DNA of 64,000 nt. Origin: Anaeramoeba flamelloides. Its lineage: Eukaryota > Metamonada > Anaeramoebidae. A program made the translations under genes and the position numbers. Position 1 is the stretch's first letter, and each line of letters begins with the position of its first letter. Location: NCBI GenBank assembly GCA_027625915.1, contig JANTQA010000033.1, forward strand, positions 2,976,001-3,040,000. The letters run 5' to 3'. Shown piece by piece: positions 49,835 to 61,800 of the stretch. The notes below the pieces were generated by a model that saw only the letters and a list, made by a program, of their open reading frames with translations, was not told the DNA's origin and did not search any database.

Positions 49835-50389
49835 ACAAAATATATTTATAATGCAGTCATTGGTACTTTATTATTTAGATTTTTTGGAAGGTTATAACAA
49901 TTGGATCATTTCTTTGCGTTGGTAAATATTTTTTCATAATTAGCTAAAAAATTGATCAAAATTATTATAATTAGTGAAAAAATATAAATGGGCGAAATTC
50001 GATTGTCATCCTGCTTATCTCTACCTTTTTAAAGAAAAAATTTAATTGATGAATTTCCTTAATAATCAAATTCTATTTCTTCTTTTTGTATAAATTAAAC
50101 AATATTTATGAAAAAAAAAAAAAAAATATTTATTTTTCAAGAGTTAAATTTTGTTCCAATAAGTGTAGCCCAATAAAAACTGAAAAAACATTATTTATTT
50201 AAAAAAAATATTTTTTAAATCATGTTTTTAAAACAAGAAAATATTTTTTCTTGAGTAGACTTATCTATTTTGATATTAGTGTAATTTGATTATTGAACAA
50301 ACAAGAATAATAAAAAAAAAAAAAAAAAAAAGTAAAATCAAAAAAAAAAGGTTGAAAACATTTTGGAAAAACATTTCTAAAGGATAATC

Positions 50390-50517
50390 GAAAAAAAGGG
50401 TTACTGTGAGTGGTGTATAATTCAAAATTTTATTAGTTATTATTGTATCTCAAGAGAGAAAGAGTATAGTCACGCAATGTTTTGAATCGTACACCACTCA
50501 CAGAGGACCTTTTTTTT
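50390..50517. mobile_element. Hairpin element, 128 bp
   Basis: 'CTGTGAGTGGTGTATAATTC' pairs with GAATCGTACACCACTCACAG, and the outer GAAAAAAAGGG pairs with CCTTTTTTTTT. The loop is about 55 bases. The total of about 128 bp matches the two TA-flanked hairpins in length, though the ends differ. It is well preserved. Confidence 0.75.
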
Positions 50518-50682
50518 TGGTAGTACTTAAATGTTTTCTGATCATCTAAAACTATTGGAAAATTGTTTAGTTTTGAATCTCTCCAGATCGAAGGTAATTT
50601 TGAAACAAACATATGGTAAAATAATGAAAGTGTTTGTAATCTAGCATTTGTGACATTCTTAACCCAGATGCGTACTGATACC

Positions 50683-50857
50683 TGAAGGGACTAATCTATA
50701 TTAAATTTTTTTACCGAAATTTAATAGAGATTGAGAAAATATTTTGCCAATTACTTTGATTTGAAAATCCTGTTTATTTTCAATATTAAAAATATTTCTT
50801 GATAAAGAATCCTTATTTAGAAGTTGGTCAAAAAAAAAATAATAGAGACTTCCTTCA
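50683..50857 (-). mobile_element. 167-bp MITE, left of the unknown gene
   Basis: Ends are TGAA-GGGACTAATCT and AGAGACTTCC-TTCA, decayed forms of TTAA-GGG…CCC-TTAA. The body is the reverse complement of 52749-52921, including 'GCCAATTACTTTGATTTGAA' and 'AATCCTGTTTATTTTCAATA', both nearly perfect. The two copies face each other across the unrecognised gene. Confidence 0.85.
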
Positions 50858-51206
50858 GTTACAATTCAGTCGGAAAGATTAAAAAATTTCAATCAATAGA
50901 AAATGTTTTTTGTGGTCATTGGCAGCTTTAATTAAAGAATAACTTTGTCTGTACTACTTTTTAAATTTTATTTTTTTCTTATTTTGAAATCTAATTTCGA
51001 ATCTGGTAAAATTAATCTTTTATTAAATTTATGAAAACTTTAAGACACCAATAGCTATTAAATGAAGTTTCTAGTTGCTTCGTGAACGGTGTGTGACTTT
51101 TGAAATTAGTTTCTAAAAATTAAGATTTATCAAAAAAAAAATGATAAAAATAGATACATCCATTTTGAAGTTTATCGGAAAGAGTAAAAATACTTTTCGA
51201 ACTCGG

Positions 51207-52695
51207 TTATAAAAGTTGCAGTATTCCTAAAATAAATCTAGTTAGCAGATCCAACCTTTCTCGGGTGTGCTGGAAAGGAAGGCATTTCAAGAACTGGTAG
51301 ATCAAAATAAATTTCTACTATTTTTATCCTATGATTTTCTTATAATTGGTTTCTCATAAAGTTTCCTCTTTATATGATTCCAAGAGATTTTCGAAATAAT
51401 GTGGAGGGTAAAAAATTGCTGAGTCTGATGGTAATTTTCTGAAAAATTATTCGCATCGAGAATTTTTTTTGCTGGACCAAAAAAATCAAGCAAAATTAAC
51501 ATTTGCACACTTAAAATCGATTTTTTTTTGAAAAAGAATGAGTGAAAAGGTGATGAATAAAGAAAAATCTTTCAAAAGACAAAAAAAACTGAATAAATTC
51601 AAAATACAAACCTGGCTGAAATAGCTTTGGTAGTTTGTTGTCACCAATTTTAAGAAATGTGACAAATTATTGAGAAGGTAAAACCTTTGCAAATTTAATC
51701 GATTGAGGCCTGATCTAGACAAAACTTCAATCGTCTCGAGTGTTCTATATTGCTTGAAGTAGTTTTTTTCATTTTGAGTCAAGGCATTGTTTTCCTTGAG
51801 TGCATTAATTTGCTGTGAGAAAACCGTTTTTGTTTGTTTTTGAAACAAAAGCAAATTTAAAATTGGTTGTGCTAATAAATTTGGTGAGTGTGAGTTGCCC
51901 TTTTTGATTTGCTGTTTATAAAATTCGTAAAACTTTTTGGGGAAGCATCCGCCTGATCGTAAACAACCCAGAGTTGGATAAGCTTTGTAATTTGTTTTTT
52001 GTGGGATCCAATTTTTATAGCTCACAAGAAATTGTTTATTAAATTTTAAAAACCAAGTTTCTTGAACAAACTTGTTTTGGATTAAAAAAGAAAAGTGTTG
52101 TCAAAATAAGAGAACAATTTAGTTGTTTTTCGAGGTGATCTTTTTTTTTTTTATTTTACTTTCGAGTGTAGAAGATTTGCTTCAGAAATGAACAAATTTG
52201 CAAAAAGACAAACTCTTTTACAATTTTCCTCAAGAAGAATACAATTTCAACTCACAAAAAGTAAACTTGGGAAAATACTCGACACTAAAGGTTTTGTAAA
52301 TGAGATCTTTTCGGTTTGATCCTTTTTTACATTTTCTTTCTCATAGCATTTTTTAATAATGCCAATTCATTATTATTTTATGAGAAAAGGTTAATTTGTG
52401 ATGAAAAAGTCGTGTAAATGAGGACACAAATTTACGTGTCTTGGGGAACAAGTAAAGTCAAAAGAAAATCCTTTTATCTTTGAAGTTTTTGTGAATTTGG
52501 AAGAATATTTACTTTTTTTAAGAACTGTTCGTTATACAAATCTTTTAATAATCTTTGGTTTGGAATATTTAACCCAAATAATTGTTCAAGATCAATAAAT
52601 TGGTGTGAAGAGATGATCTTGTGAAGGTTTTTTTGAGTGATTTTTGGTAAATTGTCTGTTTCGTTTCCATGTATCAATTTATGAAAAAGAGACAT
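51207..52695 (-). CDS. Unrecognised 242-residue protein (3 exons)
   Basis: Exons, read leftward, are 52695-52513, 52070-51612 and 51293-51207. All introns (442 and 318 bp) are GT-AG and in phase 0. The protein begins MSLFHKLIHG and ends 'HTRERLDLLTRFILGILQLL'. It looks mainly alpha-helical, with no signal peptide and no clear membrane span. Notable motifs are 'GCLRSGGCFPKKFYEFYKQQ' (a Cys-Leu-Arg-Ser-Gly-Gly-Cys pair) and 'LSRSGLNRLNLQRFYLLNN'. I cannot place it in a family. Protein-like composition kept across three exons argues that it is a real gene. It is flanked on both sides by opposed copies of a 165-167 bp MITE. A host gene between two chance insertions is most likely, and a mobilised composite is the alternative. 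Exon 1 uses the ATG at 52695. The exon 3 join is the least certain. Confidence 0.6.
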
Positions 52696-52748
52696 CAAAG
52701 CCTAAAAAATAGGAAAAAATAATTTTTTCACATTTTCAATTTTGTACC

Positions 52749-52921
52749 TTAAGGGATTTGTCTCTAATATTTTTTGACCAATTTTAAAATAAGGGTTATA
52801 TCTAGAAATAGGTTTAATATTGAAAATAAACAGGATTTTCAAATCAAAGTAATTGGCAAAAAAATTTTCACAATCTCTATTAAATTTAGGTAAAAAAATT
52901 TATTAGAGAATAGCCCCTTAA
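52749..52921 (+). mobile_element. 165-bp MITE with TTAA edges, right of the unknown gene
   Basis: TTAA-GGGATTTGTCTCTAATA on the left and TATTAGAGAATAGCCCC-TTAA on the right form imperfect inverted ends with TTAA outside. It is an inverted copy of 50683-50857. It starts about 55 bases upstream of the unknown gene's ATG, so it may lie in that gene's promoter or leader. Confidence 0.85.
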
Positions 52922-53104
52922 AAAATCTATATAATCCACAAACAACACCCCTGGACTGTTCTCTTATTTCTTTTTCTTTTTGATAATATTCTGTTGTTAT
53001 TTGAAGATATGAATGAAAATTTGTTGGGATATTTGAGATTATTTTAACTTTATAAATTAAACAATAATAAATCTATTTTTATTTCTTCAATGATTAGAGA
53101 ACTA

Positions 53105-53842
53105 AAACTGAGAATTCACCGATTAAATAATGTTATTATTAGATCTAAATCACATCAGTGTTATATAGATCTAATGACTCTTACAATTTGATTAGTAAAA
53201 TAATACAATTTGTTGTTCTTCTCAATTAAAAATGATCAATTATTTTAAAAAACCCCACAATTTCAAAAAAAAATCAGCATTTCACCACAAATTTAAAGGT
53301 TAAATTATCAATTTTCAGACTAAAAAGTTGCAAAATATATTTCTAAAATACTTCACAAAATCTAATTTGTTAAAAAAATAAATTGTTTTTTTTAGTTCTA
53401 TAATTAACCAATAATTGTTTTGACAAATTATTTCTGAAATATTGAAATATATTGAGGTTTCAATTAGCTTTATAAAAAGGTTATAAAAGTAAAATCATTC
53501 TTAGGGGTTTTATGTTGCTGATTATTGAGTAATACTTGAAATTATAAAATTTGAAAAAAGTATTACTTCTTGTAGTCCGATTTTGATGAATTATTTAAAA
53601 AAATGGGAATTATTCTTTTGGATTTCTATTTTTAGATTTGAATGAGGAATTAGAGAAAAAATTCCCAAAAGAACAATTTTTAATAGTTTTTATTAAATAA
53701 AAAATCAAATAATTTTAATTTTCAATAATTTATATAAGAGTTTTTTACAAAGTTATTTCAACTCAATAACCGTAAAATAATCTATTTTTAATTTCAACAA
53801 ACATAATTAATAGACAAATATTAGGCGAAACTACCCCCTTAA
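53105..53842. mobile_element. Second copy of the TTAA-GGGATTAG element family
   Basis: The right end GCGAAACTACCCCC-TTAA corresponds to GTGACGCTAATCCC-TTAA at 14088. The interior aligns with 13480-14084. Similarity weakens to the left and the GGGATTAG end is lost, so the left boundary is approximate. Confidence 0.65.
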
Positions 53843-54241
53843 GTTTTTTTTTTTTTCATTTCCATTATTTTTAAATCAAGAATAGGAGCCAAACAAAAAC
53901 CGATAAAAAAGTATTAGTGAAAAATTTTAGTATCTATTATACCATATAAGTTGGGAAATGAAAATGATGAGCCTCTTTTCTAAAAAATAATGAATTATAT
54001 TTCAAAGAGAATATATTCAAAGAAAATTTTATTTAATGATATTGATAATTCAAAAATATGTTTAAAAACATTTTAGTTTAATTTCTCCCTTTTAATTTTT
54101 TATTTACTTTTCTTTGTAATCAATAAAATTCCATCTTTAAAGAACTTTGTTAGTTTCTTATTTTTCAATAGTATTATTTGAAATGATATGTTTATAAAAA
54201 GTAGTTTGTAGAATTCATAAATATCGAAATTATAAACTCTG

Positions 54242-54924
54242 TTTCAGTCAAAGTACCCCAACGTTTTTTTCAAATATCAATTATTTTATATAATTTACCT
54301 TTGAAGAACAAATAAGAAATAAAAAGAATAATACACTTCAAAGAATTGTTGATACATGACTGAAAGAAAACTAATTAACAAATAGATTTTCGTAAAAATC
54401 GAAAAATTCAAATTCTTAGGGCCCTATTGAGAAAAACAACAATGTTCGTTTTGAACTTCTACTGGTATTTGAATAATAAATAGGAAACATTTTTCACTTC
54501 ATTTTCCATACTTTTCTTTTAGAAATTAATCCCCCAAACGAAGTTTGTTGGTATTTGTTGTCTCTATTTGAAAAAGGAAATGAAAATTCAGTGAAAATTT
54601 TTCACATTTATTAAACAAATATCAAGATCAAAGATCAAATTGAATTCCAATAGAAATCAATATGGTTTCTCAACAATCTTTACATGGTTTCAATGGCATT
54701 AGAATAACATGTTTTTACCAAGTGACCATTGATCTTGCAATAAGAAAATTTTTTGCAACTGAATGACGTTTTAAAAAAAAAATCGGAAAAAAAAAACAAT
54801 AAAAATGTGAAAAAATGATTTCAATTTTGAAAATTTCCAATATAAATTTTTTCTTCTAAGATCTATACAAACCCTTTAAACACATTTATTATACCTATTA
54901 CAACTGGGCCCCTTTGACTGAAAA
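54242..54924 (+). mobile_element. TTTCAGTCAAAG-family element, 683 bp, best-preserved plus copy
   Basis: The left end TTTCAGTCAAAGTACCCC and the right end GGGCCCCTTTGACTGAAA are inverted. It is noncoding. It shares the full block order with 57187-57872 and, reversed, with 61082-61776. The centre contains its own near-palindrome around 'TTCACTTCATTTTCC' and 'GGAAATGAAAATTCAGTGAA'. Confidence 0.82.
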
Positions 54925-55384
54925 ATAGTTTACATAAAAATTTTTGAAATATCTTTTTTGACTTTATTATTAAACACATTCCATGTGTTACAAAGAAAAA
55001 TTTCAAACAATCTTAATAATATGATAGTGAATAATCTGAATTTCAGTAAATGAATTTAGATTTTTTGAAGTCAAAAAATACCAAGAAAAAATCATTTAAT
55101 ATTATTCATTTTTTACTATTTTTATTATATAAGTATCTCCAATTTCACCAAGATTCTTTTTTTTAAATAATTTTATAAATTATTCCATCGAAAACTTTTT
55201 TTAATGTGTAGGAAATAAAAAAAATAAATAAAAATTTCAGAAAGACGATAACATAATATATTATTTTACATTTCATTGATGAAAAAATCTATGTGAAAAT
55301 TGAATTTACCAATCTAAATAACCCTCCAAGAAAAAAAAATAATTTTGTTCCCTTATTGAAAAATAAATACCATTCCAAAAATTG

Positions 55385-55690
55385 TGACTCATCTGTAATA
55401 ACAAATTGATAAAAAAGTATAGATCCTTTAGTATTCAAGAACAACAAATAATTAAACCTGATTTGTAATTAACTTTTAAATAATTCTAAATATATAAAAA
55501 CCGGATATTTTAAATTTCAAAAAAAAAAAAAAACAAAAATGTGCAAAAATGTGAAAAAATGATTTCAATTTTGAAAAGTTTCCAAAATAATTTTTTTCTT
55601 CTAATCACCATTCAAACCCTTTAAACACATGTAAATCACTTACCGTAACTTTTCTCCTTTGACTAAAAAATGGTTTTAAATAAAAAAAAT
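55385..55690 (+). repeat. Two repeat fragments end to end
   Basis: 55385-55520 matches 48980-49130. 55535-55690 matches the last 150 bases of the TTTCAGTCAAAG family ('AAAAAATGATTTCAATTTTG', 'CATTCAAACCCTTTAAACAC', 'CCTTTGACT'). The second piece keeps one terminus only. Confidence 0.6.
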
Positions 55691-55834
55691 AAAATTTTTT
55701 TTTCATCTGATAAAATATTTTTATTGAATTCATATAAAAAAATCACTTTTTAGAAAATTAATGCAAAATATTAAATTTAAATTATTAAATAAAAAAAAAA
55801 AAAAAAAAATCATTTGTTAGTTAGGGTGATGAAT

Positions 55835-58800
55835 TTACTTTATTTGAGGAGATTTTAATTTATAAATTTCTTTTAACTTTGTGATAGTATTTTGACCTAA
55901 TCTTCCATCTTGAAAAATATTTGTCGAAGCTTGGAACCTCTGTACAGTTAAAGAAAAAATATCTGGGTTTTTGATAATATTTGCTTGTATTTCAAACCCT
56001 ATTACTGCAAACATATCGCAATATTCTTGTAATTTTTCTCTGATTGTAATTATGGTTTCAATAGTTAATAGCTTGCCATCAAAATTCATTTTATCGAGGT
56101 TATTGACAATCTCTTTCCCCCCCTTTTTCTCCTCCCCATTGAAATTGTTGCTATTCATTTTATTGCTATTAATAAAAGTATTTAAAGCAATTACAGTTAT
56201 ATTGTCGAATATTTGTGTCGTTTTCGTTAAAACTGGGTAAAAATCTAAGTGCTTTAAAGAAATTTTTAATTCTTGTATAATATTTTTAGCAGCGTCAAAC
56301 ATGGATATTTCATTTGGGATTTTGAATTGTTGACGGAATTCCTCTTCAAAATTTTCTGTATTATCTATTTGGAAAAGATCGTTTTTCTTTTTTGGTGTAA
56401 TTCCAGTTAGTCTCATCAAGTTGATACAATTTCGAATTTGTTCAATGGAAGAATCAAAATCACCATTCGGGATTTCCAAAAATTTGAATTTAGAATTTTC
56501 GGGAATATGATTAGCCTTCATTGCAGAATATTTATTTTCAATTTCCTTTATTTTAATTTGTTCAATATTAGACTGGAAAAATTTTTTTACTAAAAAAGAT
56601 TGCTGGTTGCCAGTTATATCTAAATTAAACTTGATTAAGCATCCCTTAACAATATCTTTTTTATCACCTGTTTTCAATAAAAATGTTGAATAAAAATTCG
56701 ATATATTGACCAGCCAATCAACAACAACAACTAATTTATACCCCGTTAAATAAACTTCTTCAGAAACAAGTTCTAAATAAGGCATTTTTTGTGCCATTTC
56801 AATAAATTTGGCTCTTTGGAAAAAAACAACTTGTTTATTTAATATATCGATCGGTAAAGTTGATAATTTTTCTTCAGACATTTTTTCAATAAAAGTGGTG
56901 GCTAAATCTAAAGAAACTAAATAATATCCCAATTCAGTACTTAATAATGCTTCATCGCAAAAATCTTTGATATAAGTTAATTGGCTATAATCAAAACAAA
57001 AAATATTAATGATAAGAAATAATAATGTTATTTAATTAGTATTAGTTAAATTCTCAAAATGTTATAAAACAGAACGTTTGGCGTATTAAGGTTTATTATT
57101 ATTAACAAAATTTCAAAAATCAGTACACAAATAGAAATAGAAAAGCATCCAATAGTTCTATTTTTCTTTAAATACAAGTAAACTTTGTTTCTCAAAGTCG
57201 CCCAAAATTTTTTTTCCAAATATCAATTATTTTTTATAATTGACCCTGAAGGATAAATAAGTAATAAGTAAAATAATACAAGCGTTGGGGATATCTTGTC
57301 TGAAAGTAAAATCTAATCAATCTAAAATATTTCCTTAAAAATTGAAAAACTCAAATACTTATGGATCTGTTGAGAAAAACAACAATATTCGTTTTGATAT
57401 TCTACTGGCATTTGAATAATAAATAGGAAACAATTTTTACTTCATTTTCATTTTCTTTTACAAATCAAGTACCCAAACGAAGTAGGTTGGGATTTGTTGT
57501 CTCTATTTGAAAAATGAAATGAAAATGAAGTGAAAATTTTTCACATTTATTAAACAAATATCAAGATATAAGATTCAAAGAAAATTCTAATAGTAAGAAA
57601 TATGATTTTTTGACAACCATTCACACTGTTTCAATAACATTTAGAATAACATTTTTTTACATATTAATTATAGATCTTGCATTAAAAAAAAAATTTGCAA
57701 ATGAATTACGTCTATAAAAAAAATTGAAGAAAAAAAGTGAAATGTACAAAAATGTCAAAAAATAATTTCAATTTTGAAAAATTTCAAAATATATTTTTTT
57801 AGTCTAATTTCAATTATATCACTTTAAACACATGTAATAAATCCCATTAAAACTGGTGTCTCGTTGGCTGGATAATAAGGTATATCTAAAAAAAAATTGG
57901 GTATTATTTTTTATATTTCATAAAAAATTATCTCTTATTAGTAGTTTCTATTGGTAAACTCAAATTAAGAAAAATATTAATATAGATTGAATCAATGACC
58001 ATTAGATATATTTCAAAATATGTTTATTAAAACAATCTCCAAAAAATGAAAAAAAAAAATAGCACTTTTTGTTGTGTGAAACAAGCTAGTATTGCCAATT
58101 TCAATAAAAAACTGACAATATGATAATAGAAAAAGATTTTTTAAACAATAAAATAAAGTTAAAAGTTTTTCATTCTATTGAAAATTTTTGTCTAGATTAA
58201 ACTTCTGGGGTAAAAATGATTTTGTATTTCAAAAAGAAAAAAATAAAAACCAATTTTCACCCTTGAAAAATATCAGATAAAATCGAGATCAGAAAATTTA
58301 AAATCTTTAATTTCTTTAGATTCTTACTAAGAAACAAATTAGATTATTGTAAAGAGTCAATAAATGGTAAATAACGATTTTGAATATTTAAAGTGTTTTC
58401 TTAAAATTGAGTTTCATAAGATATATTTTAAAATAAATTTGACATTCTACATTTTTGGAAATCGCTTTCTTTATTTATTTGAATCAACCTTTGATAGTTA
58501 GAAATAATTTGAACACACAAAATTACATGATTTCATCATTTTTGGTAATAGGCTGCTACAAATATTTTTTCAAGGGTTTTTTGATATGTTTACTAGTAAT
58601 CTTTTCCCGTTAATTTCAAAAATAGGATTCCAAATATTAAAGTGTCAATTTTTTTCAATTTCTTTTTTTGTTAATAAAGGAGTTAATAAACGTTAATATG
58701 ATAACTGGTAAAATATTTTAATTATAAATGTATAATAAAAGTAATAAATCTTTTATAGTCATGATCTGATATTGCATTATCAAAATTTTGTTATCATTTT

Positions 58801-61800
58801 TTTTTTCTAGATAAAATTTATGATCGTTTACATAAGTGTAAAATGAATGTCTCTATTCTAAGAGTTTTTTTTTTTTATTTTGATAAAAATTGATTGTTTA
58901 GAACTAAACTAAAATTCAAAATTTTTAACAGAGTTAAAAATAGTTTAAGGAATAACAATAATACTGTAATTTCATTCAAATTGGAAATAAATTTTAATTG
59001 TGAAATATGAAAATATTTTTTTTGAGTGCCATTTTTTATTTTCTTTTTTTTTTTTGAATTACTGATCTTTTTTAGTTAGATCTGAAAAATTTTTTAGTAT
59101 GGTTGGTATTGGGTTAAAGTTGAGTTGTTCCTTTAAATAGAAAAACTCCAAATAAAATTAGTTGTTTGTATCTAGATTTTGATCAATCAATTATTGTTAG
59201 TGGAATTTAAGCAAATTTACTAATACATTTTTTTTGTTGTTCTCACTACAAAATTTTTAGCAAACTAAATCGAGTTTAAAATACTTCTAATGACTATTTC
59301 TAGGTACTCAGTACAAAAATTTTGATAAGATAGATTTTTATTTTAGAAGACATAAATTTAGCCAAATAAAATTCTCTCTTTACCCAAATAAAAAAATTTT
59401 TTTAGAGCATCTATATAACATTTTTAGAACAAAATTTCCTTATAGATGATGATTTTTTCAATATTTTTTGAAAAAATATTCTTATTACCGGCTTATAACA
59501 TGTTACAAGTTTTATAACACATTCTATAACAAATATTTATGTTATAAAAGTTTTTATTATAAAATTTTATAACATTTGAAATGTTTATAACACCTTTACA
59601 ACACGTCTCTAAGCATATTATAAAAAAACTTTTTTTATTAGGGTTAACAGATTAAGTGTTTTTTTACCATTTAAACCATGTCAATAAATCCTCTCTCCAA
59701 AATTTTTGAGAGAGCATTTTTTTTATTTTGATTGATTAATTATTATTTTTTCTTTTGTAGAGTATGATATTGATAAATCATTGTTGTTATTTCAATTAGC
59801 TAGAAGTTATAGTCTTAGTATTTCTTCTTGAATTGATTGAATAAGATTTTTTGTTTTTCAAAAATTGAATTTTGGTGTGTTAAAATTTTTTGAATTGGAT
59901 TTTCGTTACATCACATCTCATGAACGATAGATTCAAAAACTCCATGTAATAAAAAAAAAAAATTATAAGTTTTGGTGTATTCAATTAAAATATAAATATG
60001 ATTGAGCTGTTTAAAAATTTTATTTTAATTTTTTGAAAAGTAATATTATCATTATTATTTCTCTTGTGCCACGTAATAAAACAATACGTTATTGAATTAT
60101 ATCTTAATATGTCTTTATATCCCCAAAAAAAAAAAATTTCTATTTAAAATAAAGAATTTTTCTTTATATTTATAATATAATTAAAAATAAATAAAATAAA
60201 TTTTACCTATTAAGATCGGGGATTCCAGCTTTTATTACAACATAAATTAAAAGATCAACAAAATCATCTGCACTTACGATTTCACCTGGTGAAGTTTTCT
60301 CAACCTATAATATTGTTGGTAGAAAAAGTTAAAAATTAAAGATATTTAAAAAAAATTTCAAATTTATAATGTTTGAATTAATATATTTTGATGAAGTTTT
60401 TGTAAAAAAAAAAATAGCAATTTTAAATATCTTTTCAATTATTCAAAGGTAATATTTCTTTTTGATATTTATCAATAGTATTAAAATAACCCACATTTTA
60501 AGTATTCTTTTAATTTTTAATTTTTTTTTTTTTTTAATTAAATTATTGTTTATTAATAAATTTTTTTGGAATAGTAATTACAAAAACAATTTGGAAAAAG
60601 AGATAAATCGTTGATATATATAGTTAATTTTGTTAAAATAAGATATATATATATATATATATAGATATATATATATAGATATAGATATAGATATAGATAT
60701 ACTGATTTAGACAAGAAATAAACTTTTTCCAAGAATTGGAATTTATTAGAGATAATAGTTTTTTTTTTTTTGATTATTTGTTGAATTTAATTTTTCTTTA
60801 AAAGTTTTTTTTAATAAATTCATTTCTATAAATTTTAAAAAAATTCTTTTTATATAGAAAATTGTACTCAACTTGAGAATATTTTAAAATAGGGTGGAAA
60901 GTAAGATTAGCAGGAAGATTTTGATTTTCGAACATTTTCGAGGTAAATTTTAAATTATTTTTGTGGAAATGGTTTTATCCAATTGACAAAATTTCGAAAT
61001 AAAAGCCTAAATTTTAAACTTGAATAAGATCTATTGACTCCTTATTCTTTGTAGTTAATAATTCACGCAATAGAAACTATTTTTCAGTGAAAGGGGCCCA
61101 GTTGTAATAGGTATAATGCATGTGTTTAAAGGGTTTGCATAGATATTAGAAGAAAAATTTTATTTTGGAAATTTTCAAAATTGAAATCATTTTTTCACAT
61201 TTTTGTACATTTTCGTTTTCTTTTTTTTTCTATTTTTTTTTAGATGTAATTCAGTTACAAAAATTTTTTTTATTGCAAGATCAATAGTAACTTGGTAAAA
61301 ACATGTTATTCTAAGGTTATTGAAACCGCGGAAATGATTGTTGAGAAATCATATTGATTTCTATTGGAATTTTATTCAAAATTTGATCCTGATATTTAAA
61401 TAATAAATGTGAAAAATTTTGTTTTCATTTTCATTTCCCTTTTCAAATAGAGATCACAAATCTCAACCTACTTCGTTTGGGGACTTGATTTCTAAAAGAA
61501 AAGTCTAGAAAATGAAGTGAAAATTGTTTCCTATTTTATTATTCAAATACCAGTAGAAGATCAAAACGAACATTGTTGTTTTTCTCAATGTGTTCCTAAG
61601 AATTAGAGTTTTTCAATTTTTACGAAAATCCATGGATTAATTAATTAGTTTTCTTTCAGACCGATATCAACAATTCTTTGGTTTGTATTATTCTGCTTAT
61701 TTCTTATTTGCTCTTCAAAGGTCAATTATATAAAATAATTGATATTTGAAAAAAATGTTGCGCCCCTTTGACTGAAACAAAGTTTATATATAAACTAAAA

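Larger units (their letters stand above)
48090..51206. other. Region between the BEACH 5' end and the unknown gene
   Basis: Should contain the BEACH promoter and any small 5' exon. It also holds a dispersed repeat (48980-49130), two hairpin elements (49638-49834, 50390-50517), one TTAA-type MITE (50683-50857), and poly(A) or poly(T) runs at 48091-48113, 49341-49368 and 50312-50331. A plus-strand Lys-rich frame at 49291-49509 is a product of A runs. No other gene is seen. Confidence 0.55.
52922..55834. other. Intergenic repeats between unknown gene and VPS9 gene
   Basis: A repeat-dense stretch holding the second 754-bp-family element (53105-53842), a TTTCAGTCAAAG element (54242-54924) and fragments at 55385-55690. 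It ends in poly(A) just beyond the VPS9 stop. No gene is seen. Confidence 0.6.
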
